From positions 1,426,001-1,490,000 of the forward strand of contig CAWCUZ010000001.1 of assembly GCA_963798795.1 (NCBI GenBank): a stretch of 64,000 bases of DNA, given 5' to 3'. This stretch comes from CAWCUZ01 sp963798795 (lineage in GTDB: Bacteria > Acidobacteriota > Vicinamibacteria > Vicinamibacterales > SCN-69-37). The translations under genes were made by a program, and so were the position numbers. Below the pieces are notes generated by a model, which ran no database searches, had not been told where the DNA came from, and saw only the letters and a program-made list of their open reading frames with translations. Positions 1 to 8,729 of this stretch are shown here, one piece after another; position 1 is the stretch's first letter; each line of letters opens with the position of its first letter.

Positions 1-242
1 TGTCCGTCGACACGCTGCTGCGGCTGTATCGGGACGTGGTCGACCGCCACCAGCGCGCCGTGCCCGACCCGCGCGCCGAGAGCCTCGCGGTGTCGTCGTA
101 CCTGCGCTCGCTCGTGCCGCTCGTCAACACCACCGATCGTCTGCTCGGCGGACACTGGTCGTCGCCCGACCGCGCGAGCCGGTTCGAGCAACTGCGGGCG
201 CAGGTCGCCCGGCTCGAACAACGGATCGAGGACTTCACGTGA
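1..242 (+). CDS. 3'-end of an unrecognised gene cut by the window edge
   Basis: An open frame runs from the first bases to a TGA at 240-242, with no in-frame stop before the window edge, so the true start lies upstream. The visible 80 residues are soluble and helical, and end in a charged stretch with heptad-like leucines (LRAQVARLEQRIEDF), suggesting a short coiled coil. I recognise no family. Its TGA overlaps the GTG start of the next gene (GTGA at 239-242), so the two are probably translationally coupled in one operon. The next gene encodes a murein-peptide ligase, which hints at an envelope context, but nothing in the visible part supports a function. Confidence 0.55.
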   Translation, partial: SVDTLLRLYRDVVDRHQRAVPDPRAESLAVSSYLRSLVPLVNTTDRLLGGHWSSPDRASRFEQLRAQVARLEQRIEDFT

Positions 243-1666
243 ACGGCGGCGGCGGAGCCGCGGCTCCGCCGCGCGAGCACGTCCATTTCGTCGGCATCTG
301 CGGCAGCGCCATGGGCGGCCTGGCGCTGGCGCTCGCGCGTGCCGGACACCCGGTGACCGGATCGGACGAGCGCGTGTACGACCCCATGCGCGGCTACCTC
401 GCCGCGCAGGGCATTGCCGTCGCGATGCCCCACGACGCCGCCAACCTTCCGGCGGCAGCCGAGCTGGTCGTGGCCGGCCGACGCGTCAATGCGGCCAACC
501 CGGAACTCCGGGCCGCACGGACGCGCGGTCTACCCGTCGTCTCGTTCCCCGTGCTCCTGCGCGACCGGTTCCTTCACGCCACGCGCAACGCGGTCGTCGC
601 CGGCGGCGTGGGCAAGACCACGACCACCGCGATGCTCGCCTGGATCCTGGAGCATGCGGGGCGTCGCCCCGACTACCTGGTCGGCGGCCTGTGCCGCAAC
701 CTCGACCGGCCGGCGCGCTTCGGATCCGGAGACGTGTGCGTGCTGGAGGGTGACGAGTACGCGTCGGCCCACGACGATGTGACGCCGAAGTTCCTGTACT
801 ACGCACCGGAGGTGGTGGTCGTCACGAATCTGCTCGAGGACCATCCCGATCTCTATCCCGATCGGACGCGCCTGGTCGACGCCTTTCTCACACTCGTGAG
901 CCGGATCCCGCCGCACGGCTGCCTGGTTTCGACGGCCGACGTCGCACGCACGCTCGCCGGCCGCACGGCCTGCCGCGTCCTGGCGATCGACCACGAGGGC
1001 GGTGACGCGCGAATCGAGAACGTGCGCCTCTCGCCTGCCGGATCGTCGTTCGACCTCGACGGCGTGCGTGTCGACCTGCGCCTGCACGGGCCCATGAACG
1101 TCCGCAATGCCGCCATGGCCGCCGTGGCGGCCCGGGCGCTCGACGTGCCGCTCGCGGCGTCGGCGCGCGCGCTGTGCGCGTTCGACGGCCTGGTCAACCG
1201 GCAGGATACGCGTCAGGCCGGGGCGCGCGTGCTGGTCACCGACAAGGCGTCACATCCGGCGTCGATTGGCGAGCTCGCTGCGGCCATCCGCCAGCGCTTT
1301 CCGGACCGCCGGGTTCTGTGTGTCCTTCAGCCGCGCGCCACCGGCGGCCGGCGCTGGATCTACCAGCGTGACCTGCCGGACGCACTCGCCCGATTCGATG
1401 CCGTCCTGCTGACCGATCCGTACGAGCACCGCCCGCCCGCGCACACACGGTGGGAGCACGAGCCGTTCTCGATTGTGCTGTTGCGGGACGCGGTGGCGCG
1501 CCGGGGCATCCCGGTCAGCCACGTGCCGCGGATGGCCGGCCTGCCCGCGGCGATTCGTGACGCGTCCCGAGACGGCGACGTGATCGCGCTGCTCTTGCGC
1601 GAGCAGTTCGCCGACGCCATCGACGCCGTGGACGACGCGCTGTCGGGCGTCGCCGCGTCATCCTGA
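239..1666 (+). CDS. mpl: Mur ligase family protein, Mpl-like (UDP-MurNAc:tripeptide ligase)
   Basis: Cytoplasmic ATP-dependent ligase of the Mur family. Mpl joins recycled L-Ala-D-Glu-meso-DAP tripeptide to UDP-MurNAc in peptidoglycan recycling. The N-terminal Rossmann motif (HFVGICGSAMGGLAL) followed by VTGSDERVYDPM is typical of Mpl rather than MurC. The ATP loop lies near residues 121-129, the metal-binding region is LEGDEY, and NLLEDHPDLY matches the Mur central domain. At 475 residues the length is normal for Mpl. The P-loop reads AGGVGKTTTT where the family usually has AGTHGKTTTT, so the T-H pair is replaced. Start is the GTG overlapping the previous stop. Its 3' end overlaps the convergent next gene by 9 bases. 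MurC is the alternative assignment but fits the N-terminus less well. Confidence 0.85.
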   Translation: MNGGGGAAAPPREHVHFVGICGSAMGGLALALARAGHPVTGSDERVYDPMRGYLAAQGIAVAMPHDAANLPAAAELVVAGRRVNAANPELRAARTRGLPVVSFPVLLRDRFLHATRNAVVAGGVGKTTTTAMLAWILEHAGRRPDYLVGGLCRNLDRPARFGSGDVCVLEGDEYASAHDDVTPKFLYYAPEVVVVTNLLEDHPDLYPDRTRLVDAFLTLVSRIPPHGCLVSTADVARTLAGRTACRVLAIDHEGGDARIENVRLSPAGSSFDLDGVRVDLRLHGPMNVRNAAMAAVAARALDVPLAASARALCAFDGLVNRQDTRQAGARVLVTDKASHPASIGELAAAIRQRFPDRRVLCVLQPRATGGRRWIYQRDLPDALARFDAVLLTDPYEHRPPAHTRWEHEPFSIVLLRDAVARRGIPVSHVPRMAGLPAAIRDASRDGDVIALLLREQFADAIDAVDDALSGVAASS

Positions 1667-3214
1667 AATCGCGCCGGGCTCTCCGGGCGCCGCAGGCCCA
1701 TCCGCGCGGTGGCCGGTGGCTGCGCGCAGCCGCTGGTTCTCGCCTTCGAGCGCCTCCACGCGCCGGGCCTGTTCCGCGGCCTGCGCCGTCAGCTCGCCGA
1801 GCCGCGCCTCGAGCCAGCCGACGCGTCCGACCAGATCCCATTCCGCGTGCTGCAGGAACTCTGCGCCGGCGAGTGCGTTCGCGATCGACCGCAGGGCCCA
1901 CCCGTCGCGCCGCAGCGCATCCGGGTCGACGCGACCGGGCCCACCGGACAGGATGTCGTTGAGCACTTCGGCAAACACGCGCGGGTGGTGCGTCGAGTCA
2001 TATTGCGCGCGCGCGTCGGCCGAGGCGCGCGCGAGGACTCCCGGCCGCGTGAGACCGCGCAGCGTATCGGCCAGGTCCGTCCACGTCCGCCAGACCAGCT
2101 CCCCTTGTGGCGGCGTACTCGCACTCGGAGGTGCGTCCGGCGCCATGTGCCGCAGGTACGGTGTGCCCGATGCCAGCGCTTCGATGCGGGTCCTCGCGCC
2201 GTCCACCGGAAACGACGCACAGAACACGTCGCCGCTCTCGTCCCACAGCGCGGCCGCCACCGACGGCACCCACGGCCGGTGTACGAACCGATCAGGGGAC
2301 ACGCCGGCCGTCGCCAGCACATCCCGAACCTGCCTGACGGAAGATTCGTCGAGCGGGCCGATGTGGACGTGCCACCCGCCGGTCGCCCCGAGAATCACCG
2401 CGAGGGTTTCCGGATAGCCGAGCGCGTACGGCCGCAAGAACTTGTGCGCCGGACCGCTCGCGGCCGTCACCAGCGCGCCGCGCCGCAGGAACGGCTCCGG
2501 CCTCGGCCCCGGATCCGGCGACGTCAACGGCAGCCATGCCGACGCGCGGCCCTGGAGCCGCGTCATCGCCGCCGTTCCGGGGTGCAGATCGACGATCCGC
2601 ACGCCGGGCAGGTGCAACCCGAAGGTCGGCAGCGTGTCGGCATGGTGGACCAGGAACCGGTCCGACGTCACCTCCGGCTGCGCGACCACGCTCGCCAGCG
2701 GGTCGTGCGGATGCTGGAACAGGAACAGCCGCCGCGGCCGCCAGGCCAGCAGATGCGTGAACAGCTGCTCCATCCGGTCGCCGAACGTCGGGCCGTCGAC
2801 GATCGTGACCCGGTCGGCCGGCAGCACGACGCGCGACTGGATCGCATCCGGCAGCGGAAACGGATCCGGGCCGAGCATGCCGGTGAGGATCAGGCGCGAC
2901 GAAGCGCCCGCCGGCTGGCCGGGCCCGCGCGCCGGATCGAGAGCGCGGACGAAATCACCGATGAGCGCCGTGTGGCCGCCGTCGGCGTACAACTGCGTCG
3001 CGAGATAGACGTCCGGGCCGTCGGCGTGAGCGGCCGCGCGGGCCTCGGGACGCTCTGCCGCCAGCCACTCCCGGCCGATCGCCCACAGCTGCGCGTCCCA
3101 CTCCGGCGTGCCGAGCGCGCGCAGCCGTGGCAGCCCGCGATCGATCAGCCGGAACATCGCGCTCATGCAGCGCTCGATTTCCGCGCTGCGGCGCGTGGCC
3201 ACCGATTCCGCCAT
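1658..3214 (-). CDS. GT-B-like glycosyltransferase with C-terminal coiled coil
   Basis: A protein of about 518 residues with no signal peptide or membrane segment. The C-terminal half has a GT-B appearance: HVHIGPLDESSVRQVRDVL, then FVHRPWVPSVAAALW and an acidic/turn segment (ARTRIEALASGTPYL) like the nucleotide-sugar binding region of cytoplasmic glycosyltransferases, including the OGT/SpsA-like group. The last about 45 residues (roughly 470-510) form a leucine/glutamate coiled coil (LGELTAQAAEQARRVEALEG). Acceptor and donor cannot be told. Two adjacent start codons (GTG 3217, ATG 3214) are possible; I chose ATG. It converges on mpl with a 9-base overlap. The family call rests on fold-like motifs only. 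Confidence 0.6.
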   Translation of the reverse strand: MAESVATRRSAEIERCMSAMFRLIDRGLPRLRALGTPEWDAQLWAIGREWLAAERPEARAAAHADGPDVYLATQLYADGGHTALIGDFVRALDPARGPGQPAGASSRLILTGMLGPDPFPLPDAIQSRVVLPADRVTIVDGPTFGDRMEQLFTHLLAWRPRRLFLFQHPHDPLASVVAQPEVTSDRFLVHHADTLPTFGLHLPGVRIVDLHPGTAAMTRLQGRASAWLPLTSPDPGPRPEPFLRRGALVTAASGPAHKFLRPYALGYPETLAVILGATGGWHVHIGPLDESSVRQVRDVLATAGVSPDRFVHRPWVPSVAAALWDESGDVFCASFPVDGARTRIEALASGTPYLRHMAPDAPPSASTPPQGELVWRTWTDLADTLRGLTRPGVLARASADARAQYDSTHHPRVFAEVLNDILSGGPGRVDPDALRRDGWALRSIANALAGAEFLQHAEWDLVGRVGWLEARLGELTAQAAEQARRVEALEGENQRLRAATGHRADGPAAPGEPGAISG

Positions 3215-3531
3215 CACGCCCCATCCTACCGGACGTGGCCGCGATGCGTGTCAGAGATCACCGCGTCGCCGCGTCGCAGCGCCGGAGGGTTCGCTGGACA
3301 GACAGCGGGCGCCCGCCTTGCCAGAAGCCCGACGGGCTCTGGCGGCTGCACCGCAGCGGTCGGCGGCGTGTCTGTCGTTTCGAGTCGCAAAGAGCCACAC
3401 CGAGTCAACGCTGGGGTCCGTCGGGTACGGTACCCGTGTTTACCTGCCGCTCAGCGGTCACTTTCGATGTTGATCGTGTTGCCGGTCGAGCGTACCATTT
3501 CAGTCCCTATCATCGCGGATCGGAGGTTCCC
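3215..3531. other. 317-base gap, divergent promoter region
   Basis: No coding sequence is supported here. It lies between two divergently transcribed genes and should hold both promoters. The right half contains a perfect 15-base inverted repeat (3422-3436) and a short dyad CCGCTCAGCGG (3448-3458). A possible -10 (TATCAT, 3509-3514) precedes the GGAGG at 3522 and the GTG at 3532. I looked for known riboswitch cores and found none. Confidence 0.5.
3422..3436. promoter_or_regulatory. Perfect inverted repeat, possible operator
   Basis: CGGGTACGGTACCCG is a 15-base palindrome with 7-base arms around a single G, about 95 bases before the start of the secreted calcium-loop protein. It is followed at 3448-3458 by a second short dyad (CCGCTCAGCGG). 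Position and symmetry suit a repressor or activator site. No regulator is identified, and chance palindromes occur in GC-rich DNA. Confidence 0.35.
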
Positions 3532-4653
3532 GTGTTGCGTCACATCCGTCTCGCGGCATTCGTGCTGGCGGCGCTCACGGCGTGCGCGGCTCCCGCAGGC
3601 GCGCAGTGTCATGACAGTGAATCCGCTCACGGGTACAACATCACTGGCGGTGTGCTCGCCGGGCAGAGTGGATACTATCTTCATATGTACTTCTGGGACA
3701 TCACGGATGCGCAGGCCGAAGCCCCGGAGTGCTATGGCGGCGTGCAGACCGAAGGCTGGATTAACGGCTACTCAGGGTGTGAAGACTACATCTGGAACGA
3801 GAACCATGCGACCCTTGACTACTACTGCTGGGACTACTTCACCGGACAGTGGAGCGGGACGAGGTAGCATTGGTACACGTTTATTGAGTGCGATTATCCT
3901 TGGCCGCCGTGCGGGGGCGGCCATGAGACATGGACCTTTGACGGCCAGCACAGCGAGCAGGTCGACCTCGGCGATCCTCCGCCGCCGGCCCCAGTCCCGT
4001 TGCACGAAGCAGGTTGTCCGCCGGGTCCATCGGATCGCGCAGACGGACCGCGACGTCTCGTGGACCGGAATCGCATCGCGACATTCGGTGCGCTCATTGC
4101 CGACCTGGACGGAAATGGACTCGAACTCACGACCGAAGGTGCGGGCGTGCTCTTCGATGCCAATTGCGATGGTGTCCGGGAGCGAATCGCCTGGAGCCGC
4201 CCGCAATCAAGTGATGTGTTGGTCGCGGTCGACCTGAACCACAACGGGACGATCGACGGCGGCTGCGAGCTCCTGAGCAGCTCGTTCGTCAGAGCGAACG
4301 GAACCAACGCCGTCAACGGCTTTCAAATCATCGGAGACTACTACAAGCGGCAACTGCATTCACGGCAGGCGTCCGTCGACATGGCTGACCCGATCGCGGC
4401 TGACATGGTGCTGTGGAATGATGCGAATCATGATGGCGTCTCGCAGCCCGGAGAGCTTCGACGCTGTCAGGACGCCGGCGTGACGGCTATCGCAGCCGGC
4501 TATCGCCGCCCAAGGGATCCCGTCACCTTGGCGGGCAACTCCGTGGCTTTCGTGGGAAGCATGACGCTGACACTGAGAGGAGTGGGCTTCCCGCGACTGA
4601 TCGGATACGTGCTTCTGTCCGGCAGCGGACCGGACCGCCAGGAGGAACGGTGA
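3532..4653 (+). pseudogene. Secreted calcium-loop protein interrupted by in-frame TAG
   Basis: One reading frame runs from GTG 3532 (GGAGG at 3522-3526) to the stop at 4651-4653, broken only by a TAG at 3865-3867, codon 112 of 374. The N-terminus is a clear signal peptide (LAAFVLAALTACAAPAGAQC) and the N-terminal part is rich in Trp, Tyr and Cys. After the TAG the same frame continues at once with Trp/Tyr/Cys-rich sequence (HWYTFIECDYPWPPCGGGHE) and then Asp/Asn loops such as DLDGNGLEL, DANCDGVRER, DLNHNGTIDG and NDANHDGVSQPGEL, which look like calcium-binding loops. The downstream gene is a paralog. TAG is a normal stop elsewhere in the window, so this is a nonsense mutation, a base-call error (TGG for TAG restores WHWY) or readthrough. 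Without it, the two parts would be a 111-residue secreted fragment and a leaderless remainder. Confidence 0.65.
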
Positions 4654-5300
4654 TGAAGGCTCTACCGGTTGCCGTGCTGCTGGCCGTCGGGGCCCTCGCT
4701 GCTCAACAGTCCGGCCCTCGTGTCCGCGTTCGCGCGCCAGAGCCGTTGGTGGTCAGCTTGGATGGTCGTGAACCGCGCTTCACGGCCGCGGCCGACGGCG
4801 TTGCACTGGACTTGGACGGGGACGGCCTTGTCGAGCGCCGTGCGTGGCTGGCCCCGGATGCCAACGCCGGAGTCGTGGTAATCGACGAGAACGGCAACGG
4901 CCGTATCGACGGAGCGTGGGAGATTCCCGGGAGTGGCCGGTCGGGACCGCCGAACGGGTTCCAGTACCTTCTTGCGCTCGACGGTTTCATGAACGACGAG
5001 GACGCCGGAACCGGTCGTCGAACAGGAGTGCCGAATGGGCGACTCGATCGCGACGACTGGCTGTTCGCGCACCTGCTCGTCTGGACGGATCTGAACCGCA
5101 ACGGCGTGTCGGAGGAGGCCGAGTTGCAGTCTCTCGGGTACGCCGGGTACCAGAGCATCGATTTGAACCCCCAGCCGATCGCGCTGGATGACGGGAAGGG
5201 AAACCTCATCGTGAGTCGATCGACCGGCGTCCATGGAGAACCGGCGAGCCAGCAGGTCTGGCCCGTGGTGACGGTCCGGCTCGCCGCGCAGTCCCGTTAG
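4653..5300 (+). CDS. Secreted protein with EF-hand-like Asp loops
   Basis: A 215-residue exported protein: an N-terminal signal segment (ALPVAVLLAVGALAAQQ) is followed by a region with repeated Asp/Asn loops, DLDGDGLVERRAW, DENGNGRIDGAW, GRLDRDDW and TDLNRNGVSEEAEL, typical of calcium-binding VCBS/dockerin-like loops. It is paralogous to the C-terminal half of the preceding gene (shared loop order and the NGFQ motif). Its ATG overlaps the previous stop (GTGATGA) and is preceded by a strong AGGAGG at 4640-4645, so the pair is one transcript. Function is unknown; a cell-surface or matrix role is only an inference. Confidence 0.7.
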   Translation: MKALPVAVLLAVGALAAQQSGPRVRVRAPEPLVVSLDGREPRFTAAADGVALDLDGDGLVERRAWLAPDANAGVVVIDENGNGRIDGAWEIPGSGRSGPPNGFQYLLALDGFMNDEDAGTGRRTGVPNGRLDRDDWLFAHLLVWTDLNRNGVSEEAELQSLGYAGYQSIDLNPQPIALDDGKGNLIVSRSTGVHGEPASQQVWPVVTVRLAAQSR

Positions 5301-5348
5301 CCGGCCGTCAGCCGCTCCGGCCCCTCGCCGACCCGCGCCGCTGGTCTC

Positions 5349-5720
5349 CTACGCCCCGACGCGGCCTGCGTCCCTTCTCCGCCATCGCGCCACCCGGATC
5401 GCCGCCTCGAGGTGCTGCGGCTCCGACCGGCCGTGAAACTGCGCGCCTTCGTTGAGGATCAGCCGTGTCGCGATGACGGACCCGGTCACGCGCGCATCGG
5501 CGCGGATGTCGACGACCTCCGTCGCGACGAGCTGCCCCGCGACCCGGCCGAGCACCGTGATGTCGCGCGCGATGATGTCGCCGGTCACGTCGGACGTGGG
5601 CGCCAGCACGACCGCGTACCCTTCACAGATCAACGGCCCGTCGATCCGTCCTTCGATGGTGAGATCTTCGTGGGCGCGGACTTCGCCCTTGATGACGACG
5701 GACTTCGCGATCGTGCTCAT
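5349..5720 (-). CDS. Bactofilin (polymer-forming cytoskeletal protein)
   Basis: A 123-residue protein of the bactofilin (DUF583) family. These small right-handed beta-helix proteins polymerise without nucleotide and scaffold cell shape or cell-wall enzymes at the inner membrane. The repeated pattern of short strands with I-x-G turns is plain (SVVIKGEVRAHEDLTIEGRI, then GDIIARDITVLGRVAG, VDIRADARVTGSVIATRLIL). The length is usual. ATG at 5718-5720 is the only good start. The short basic C-terminal tail (RVARWRRRDAGRVGA) is typical of the unordered ends of the family. It is transcribed just downstream of the AsmA-like gene's convergent side and has no obvious partner nearby. Confidence 0.9.
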   Translation of the reverse strand: MSTIAKSVVIKGEVRAHEDLTIEGRIDGPLICEGYAVVLAPTSDVTGDIIARDITVLGRVAGQLVATEVVDIRADARVTGSVIATRLILNEGAQFHGRSEPQHLEAAIRVARWRRRDAGRVGA

Positions 5721-5780
5721 GCGACCACGATTGTCGCACGAAGCCCGGCGTCCTCAGGCGCCTCCCAGACCGTCGACGCG

Positions 5781-7343
5781 TCATCCGCCGATCAGACGCG
5801 GCCCGTGGATCACGAACCTGGGATCGGCGGGCGTGCCGGTCAGGCGCACGGACAGCACCGAGCCGGCGTTCCCTCGGCGGAACATGAAGTCGAACGGTTT
5901 GAGAAACACCGACTTGAACCCGCCCACGAGCTGCGACACGCTGGCGTCGACGCGGATCGAACCCGAGAAATCGAGCGCCGTGCTCGCCAGGGTGTAGGTG
6001 CCGTCCAGCTTCATCAGCGCCCCGGGCATCGTGAACGAGATGTCGTGCAGCGTCGTCACGCCGCGGTCGAGCACGAAGCGGCCCGAGACGTTGCGCAGGA
6101 CTCGATCCGGCTCCGCGGTCTCCCGCTGCGCCTGATGTCCCTGCGCGCGATCGCTGTGCGTCTGCAGTCCTTCGGCCAGCGCCTGGACGCGCAGCGTCTC
6201 GGCTTCCACGCCGAACTGTCCCTCCAGCCGGAGGCGCGACGCCACCGGCGTATCGCCGTACGGCAGCGCCATCGAGCCGCGCAAGCTGACGTCGCCGAGC
6301 AGCAGCGGCTGCGGGGAGTGGATCGCCAGGCTCAGCACGTCTTCGATCCGCCCTTGCGGCACCTCGACCTCGAACCTCACCGAGTAGCCGTCGACGCCCG
6401 GCAGGCTGATCACGGCGCCGGACGCGTTCACCGCGGTGTCGAGCCGCGATCCCTGCACGCGCGACAGCCGCGTCGTGCCCGTCGTGGCGTCGACTGTCGC
6501 GTCGAAGGTGGCGGCCAGCGGCACGGCCCTGCCGCCGAGCTCCAGGCTGAAGTCGGGCACGTCGGCCTGTCCCTCGACGTCGATCTCCGCCAGCACGCCG
6601 TGAAAGGCGCCGGTCGACGCGACCGTGCCGCCGAGCCCGTTGACGCTGGCCAGGTCGGCGTGCGTCAGCTCGTACCGTCCGGACAGCGGCGTCCGCGGCG
6701 GATCGTCCAGCCGGATCGGCCCGACAGAACCGGTCATCGTCAGTTCGCCCTTCGGCACCGGATTGACGAGTGAGGCCCGGAACGGCATCGCCTGACCCGG
6801 GCCCAGGTCGTCGACCTCGAGGGCGTGAATGACGAACACCAGCGGATCCTGATCCGCCCGCGCCGCCGTGAACTCCAGGCACGCCTCCCGCACGCGGACG
6901 TGGTCGATGCGCAGCGGCGTCCGGCCCGGCGGCGCGCTGCCGCCGAACGTGCCGCCCGATCCGATGGGCGGCACCGCGATCCGCAGGCCATCGACCCGCA
7001 CCAGGCCGAAGTGTTGTGTGAGGAGACTCACCGGCCCGGCATCCACCGTGAGCCGGTCGACGGCGACGAGCGGCGGCCGATCGGTGTGATGCGGTTCGCG
7101 AAAGACGACCCCGCTGGCCCAGAGTCGCGGCCGGGGCAACAGGCTCAGGCCCGTGCGATCGATCGTGACGTCGAGTCCGAGCCGGGCCGACAGCAGCGCC
7201 GAGGCTCGCGCACGCACGAAGCCGGCCCGCGCGAACCCCGCGAGCAGCAGCGCGGCCGCCGCCATGACGGCGGCCGCCCCAAGGAGCCTTGACCGCCACC
7301 CGTGCCGCCAGGCCGCCACCTCATCCGGCCAGCGCCGTCGCAT
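5781..7343 (-). CDS. AsmA/DUF748-like envelope protein
   Basis: About 520 residues with one N-terminal membrane segment (LLGAAAVMAAAALLLAGFARAGF), then a long beta-rich periplasmic domain. The region after the anchor (LGLDVTIDRTGLSLLPRPRL, then VVFREPHHTDRPPLVAVDRL) is the usual N-terminal block of AsmA-type proteins, which are long beta-groove proteins implicated in outer-membrane lipid homeostasis. The end (TALDFSGSIRVDASVSQLVG, FKSVFLKPFDFMF) also matches AsmA C-termini. The frame is open further upstream, but that part is low-complexity and antisense to the next gene; ATG at 7343 sits directly before the basic anchor segment. The exact role is unknown. Confidence 0.7.
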   Translation of the reverse strand: MRRRWPDEVAAWRHGWRSRLLGAAAVMAAAALLLAGFARAGFVRARASALLSARLGLDVTIDRTGLSLLPRPRLWASGVVFREPHHTDRPPLVAVDRLTVDAGPVSLLTQHFGLVRVDGLRIAVPPIGSGGTFGGSAPPGRTPLRIDHVRVREACLEFTAARADQDPLVFVIHALEVDDLGPGQAMPFRASLVNPVPKGELTMTGSVGPIRLDDPPRTPLSGRYELTHADLASVNGLGGTVASTGAFHGVLAEIDVEGQADVPDFSLELGGRAVPLAATFDATVDATTGTTRLSRVQGSRLDTAVNASGAVISLPGVDGYSVRFEVEVPQGRIEDVLSLAIHSPQPLLLGDVSLRGSMALPYGDTPVASRLRLEGQFGVEAETLRVQALAEGLQTHSDRAQGHQAQRETAEPDRVLRNVSGRFVLDRGVTTLHDISFTMPGALMKLDGTYTLASTALDFSGSIRVDASVSQLVGGFKSVFLKPFDFMFRRGNAGSVLSVRLTGTPADPRFVIHGPRLIGG

Positions 7344-7427
7344 ATGTGCCAAATACCGGCGCGGATTGTAGCAGGTGGCGACACGGCGCCGCGGCTTGCC
7401 GGGTACTTGACCTGCTATGCTTCCGCG

Positions 7428-8705
7428 GTGGCGGGCCACGAAGCCATTCGGCGCAAACACGTGTTGCTGCTGGCCATTGCGTCGGCCTCGATCCTCGCGA
7501 TCGGGTCGCTGCTCCGCCCGCGGGAGCACCGGCCCGCCCCGTCCGCGGCGGCAACCGAGTCCGAGCTGGCGCGTCTCGCCACGCTGTCCGAGCGACGCTC
7601 GATCGAAACGATGATCGATGACTTCGGGCGCGTCGCCGCGAACGTCGGCCCGTCCATGGTGTGGCTGCCTACCGAGCACGCGACGGCGCTGGCCTGGAAC
7701 GACCATACGATTCTGGCTCCGCAGCTCGACCGCCGCGCGGCGGATCCGGTGGACGTTGCCACCCGCCTGGCCAGGTCCGGCGCGTTCGTGCGGCTCCGCG
7801 GACCGCACCTGCCGTTTGCCGCCCTCGAGAGCCCGACGACCCTCGGCGTCCTGCCCGTCTCACGTGCCCGTGCGCCCGTTGCCGCCGGAACCTGGATCAT
7901 CGGGGTCTGGCGCACCGGCGCCTCGCAGCCGGCGTTCGCCCCCGGCAACCTCGCCGGCACCACGCCGGTGACGTGCGAACACCTGGCGCTCCGCGAATGG
8001 ACGACGACGCTCGCGCTCACGCCGGCGATGATCGGCGGCGGCCTGTTCGACATCGACGGCGGTCTGCTGGCCCTGGTGCTGCCCTGCGAGGGTCGGCTTG
8101 CGGCCATCGGCGCCGCCAGTCTCGATCCGTACGTCGCCCGCCCTCCCGCCGCGGCGGATCGCATCGCGGCGCGCTACGGGTTCCGCGCCGGCCCGCTCAC
8201 CGACGCGGAGGTGGACTACTTCAAGACGCGCGACGGCCTCATCGTGCGCGACGTCTGGGTCGGCTATCCCGCGGAGGTCGCGGGCCTCAGGCCCGGCGAC
8301 ATCATTCAGTCGACCGGCGTGAACGAACCCGCGACACCCGAGGCGCTGCAGGCGCTGGGCGCGGAGGCGCCGGCTCCCGAGCGGACGTTCTCCGTTGTCC
8401 GCGGCGCATCGCGCGTCGCGATCCTGCTGCCGGCCGCCGATGAGGCTGCGGATGCCGTGCCGGCCGGCGGCACCGGCTCCGGCTTCGTCATGGCTCCGCC
8501 GCGTTCGGGTCTGCGCATCGACTCGGTCTCGCCTGAGAGCCCGGCATGGGCCGCGGGCATCCGACCCGGAGACTGGCTCCTCCGAATCGGCGATGCGGTG
8601 CCGCGCGCGCTCGACGACGCGCGCGGCCTGCTGGACGGCAGCGCCACGCCGGCGTTCATCGTGCTCGAACGCGACGGTCACCGCTGGGGCCTGCTGCTCC
8701 TCTGA
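7428..8705 (+). CDS. HtrA-like protein with two PDZ domains and degenerate protease domain
   Basis: A 425-residue protein with an N-terminal anchor or signal (HVLLLAIASASILAIGSLL), a region laid out like a trypsin-fold HtrA protease (about residues 50-235) and two PDZ domains (PDZ1 about 260-330, GYPAEVAGLRPGDII; PDZ2 about 360-420, SPAWAAGIRPGDWLL). In HtrA/DegP the catalytic Ser sits in GNSGGP. The equivalent place here, near residue 205, reads AMIGGGLFDIDGG with no Ser, and the usual TN-x-HV His is not visible. It is therefore probably a non-proteolytic chaperone or scaffold in the periplasm. The start is uncertain; I chose GTG 7428 because it immediately precedes the basic/anchor region. 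Confidence 0.7.
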   Translation: MAGHEAIRRKHVLLLAIASASILAIGSLLRPREHRPAPSAAATESELARLATLSERRSIETMIDDFGRVAANVGPSMVWLPTEHATALAWNDHTILAPQLDRRAADPVDVATRLARSGAFVRLRGPHLPFAALESPTTLGVLPVSRARAPVAAGTWIIGVWRTGASQPAFAPGNLAGTTPVTCEHLALREWTTTLALTPAMIGGGLFDIDGGLLALVLPCEGRLAAIGAASLDPYVARPPAAADRIAARYGFRAGPLTDAEVDYFKTRDGLIVRDVWVGYPAEVAGLRPGDIIQSTGVNEPATPEALQALGAEAPAPERTFSVVRGASRVAILLPAADEAADAVPAGGTGSGFVMAPPRSGLRIDSVSPESPAWAAGIRPGDWLLRIGDAVPRALDDARGLLDGSATPAFIVLERDGHRWGLLLL

Positions 8706-8729
8706 CGCGCGGTCACCCGCAGGACCAGC

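Noticed and set aside
3865..3867. TAG recoding (pyrrolysine or altered genetic code)
   Set aside because: Many other genes here end in TAG (citrate synthase, dodecin, RND pump, pirin), so TAG is a working stop.
5412..6773. Long plus-strand ORF of 453 codons antisense to the AsmA-like gene
   Set aside because: Arg/His-rich shadow frame, no SD, no homologous motifs; the opposite strand encodes a clear signal-anchored protein.
7302..7427. Longer N-terminus for the PDZ protein
   Set aside because: The extension overlaps the start of the divergent AsmA-like gene and adds no recognisable sequence before the anchor.
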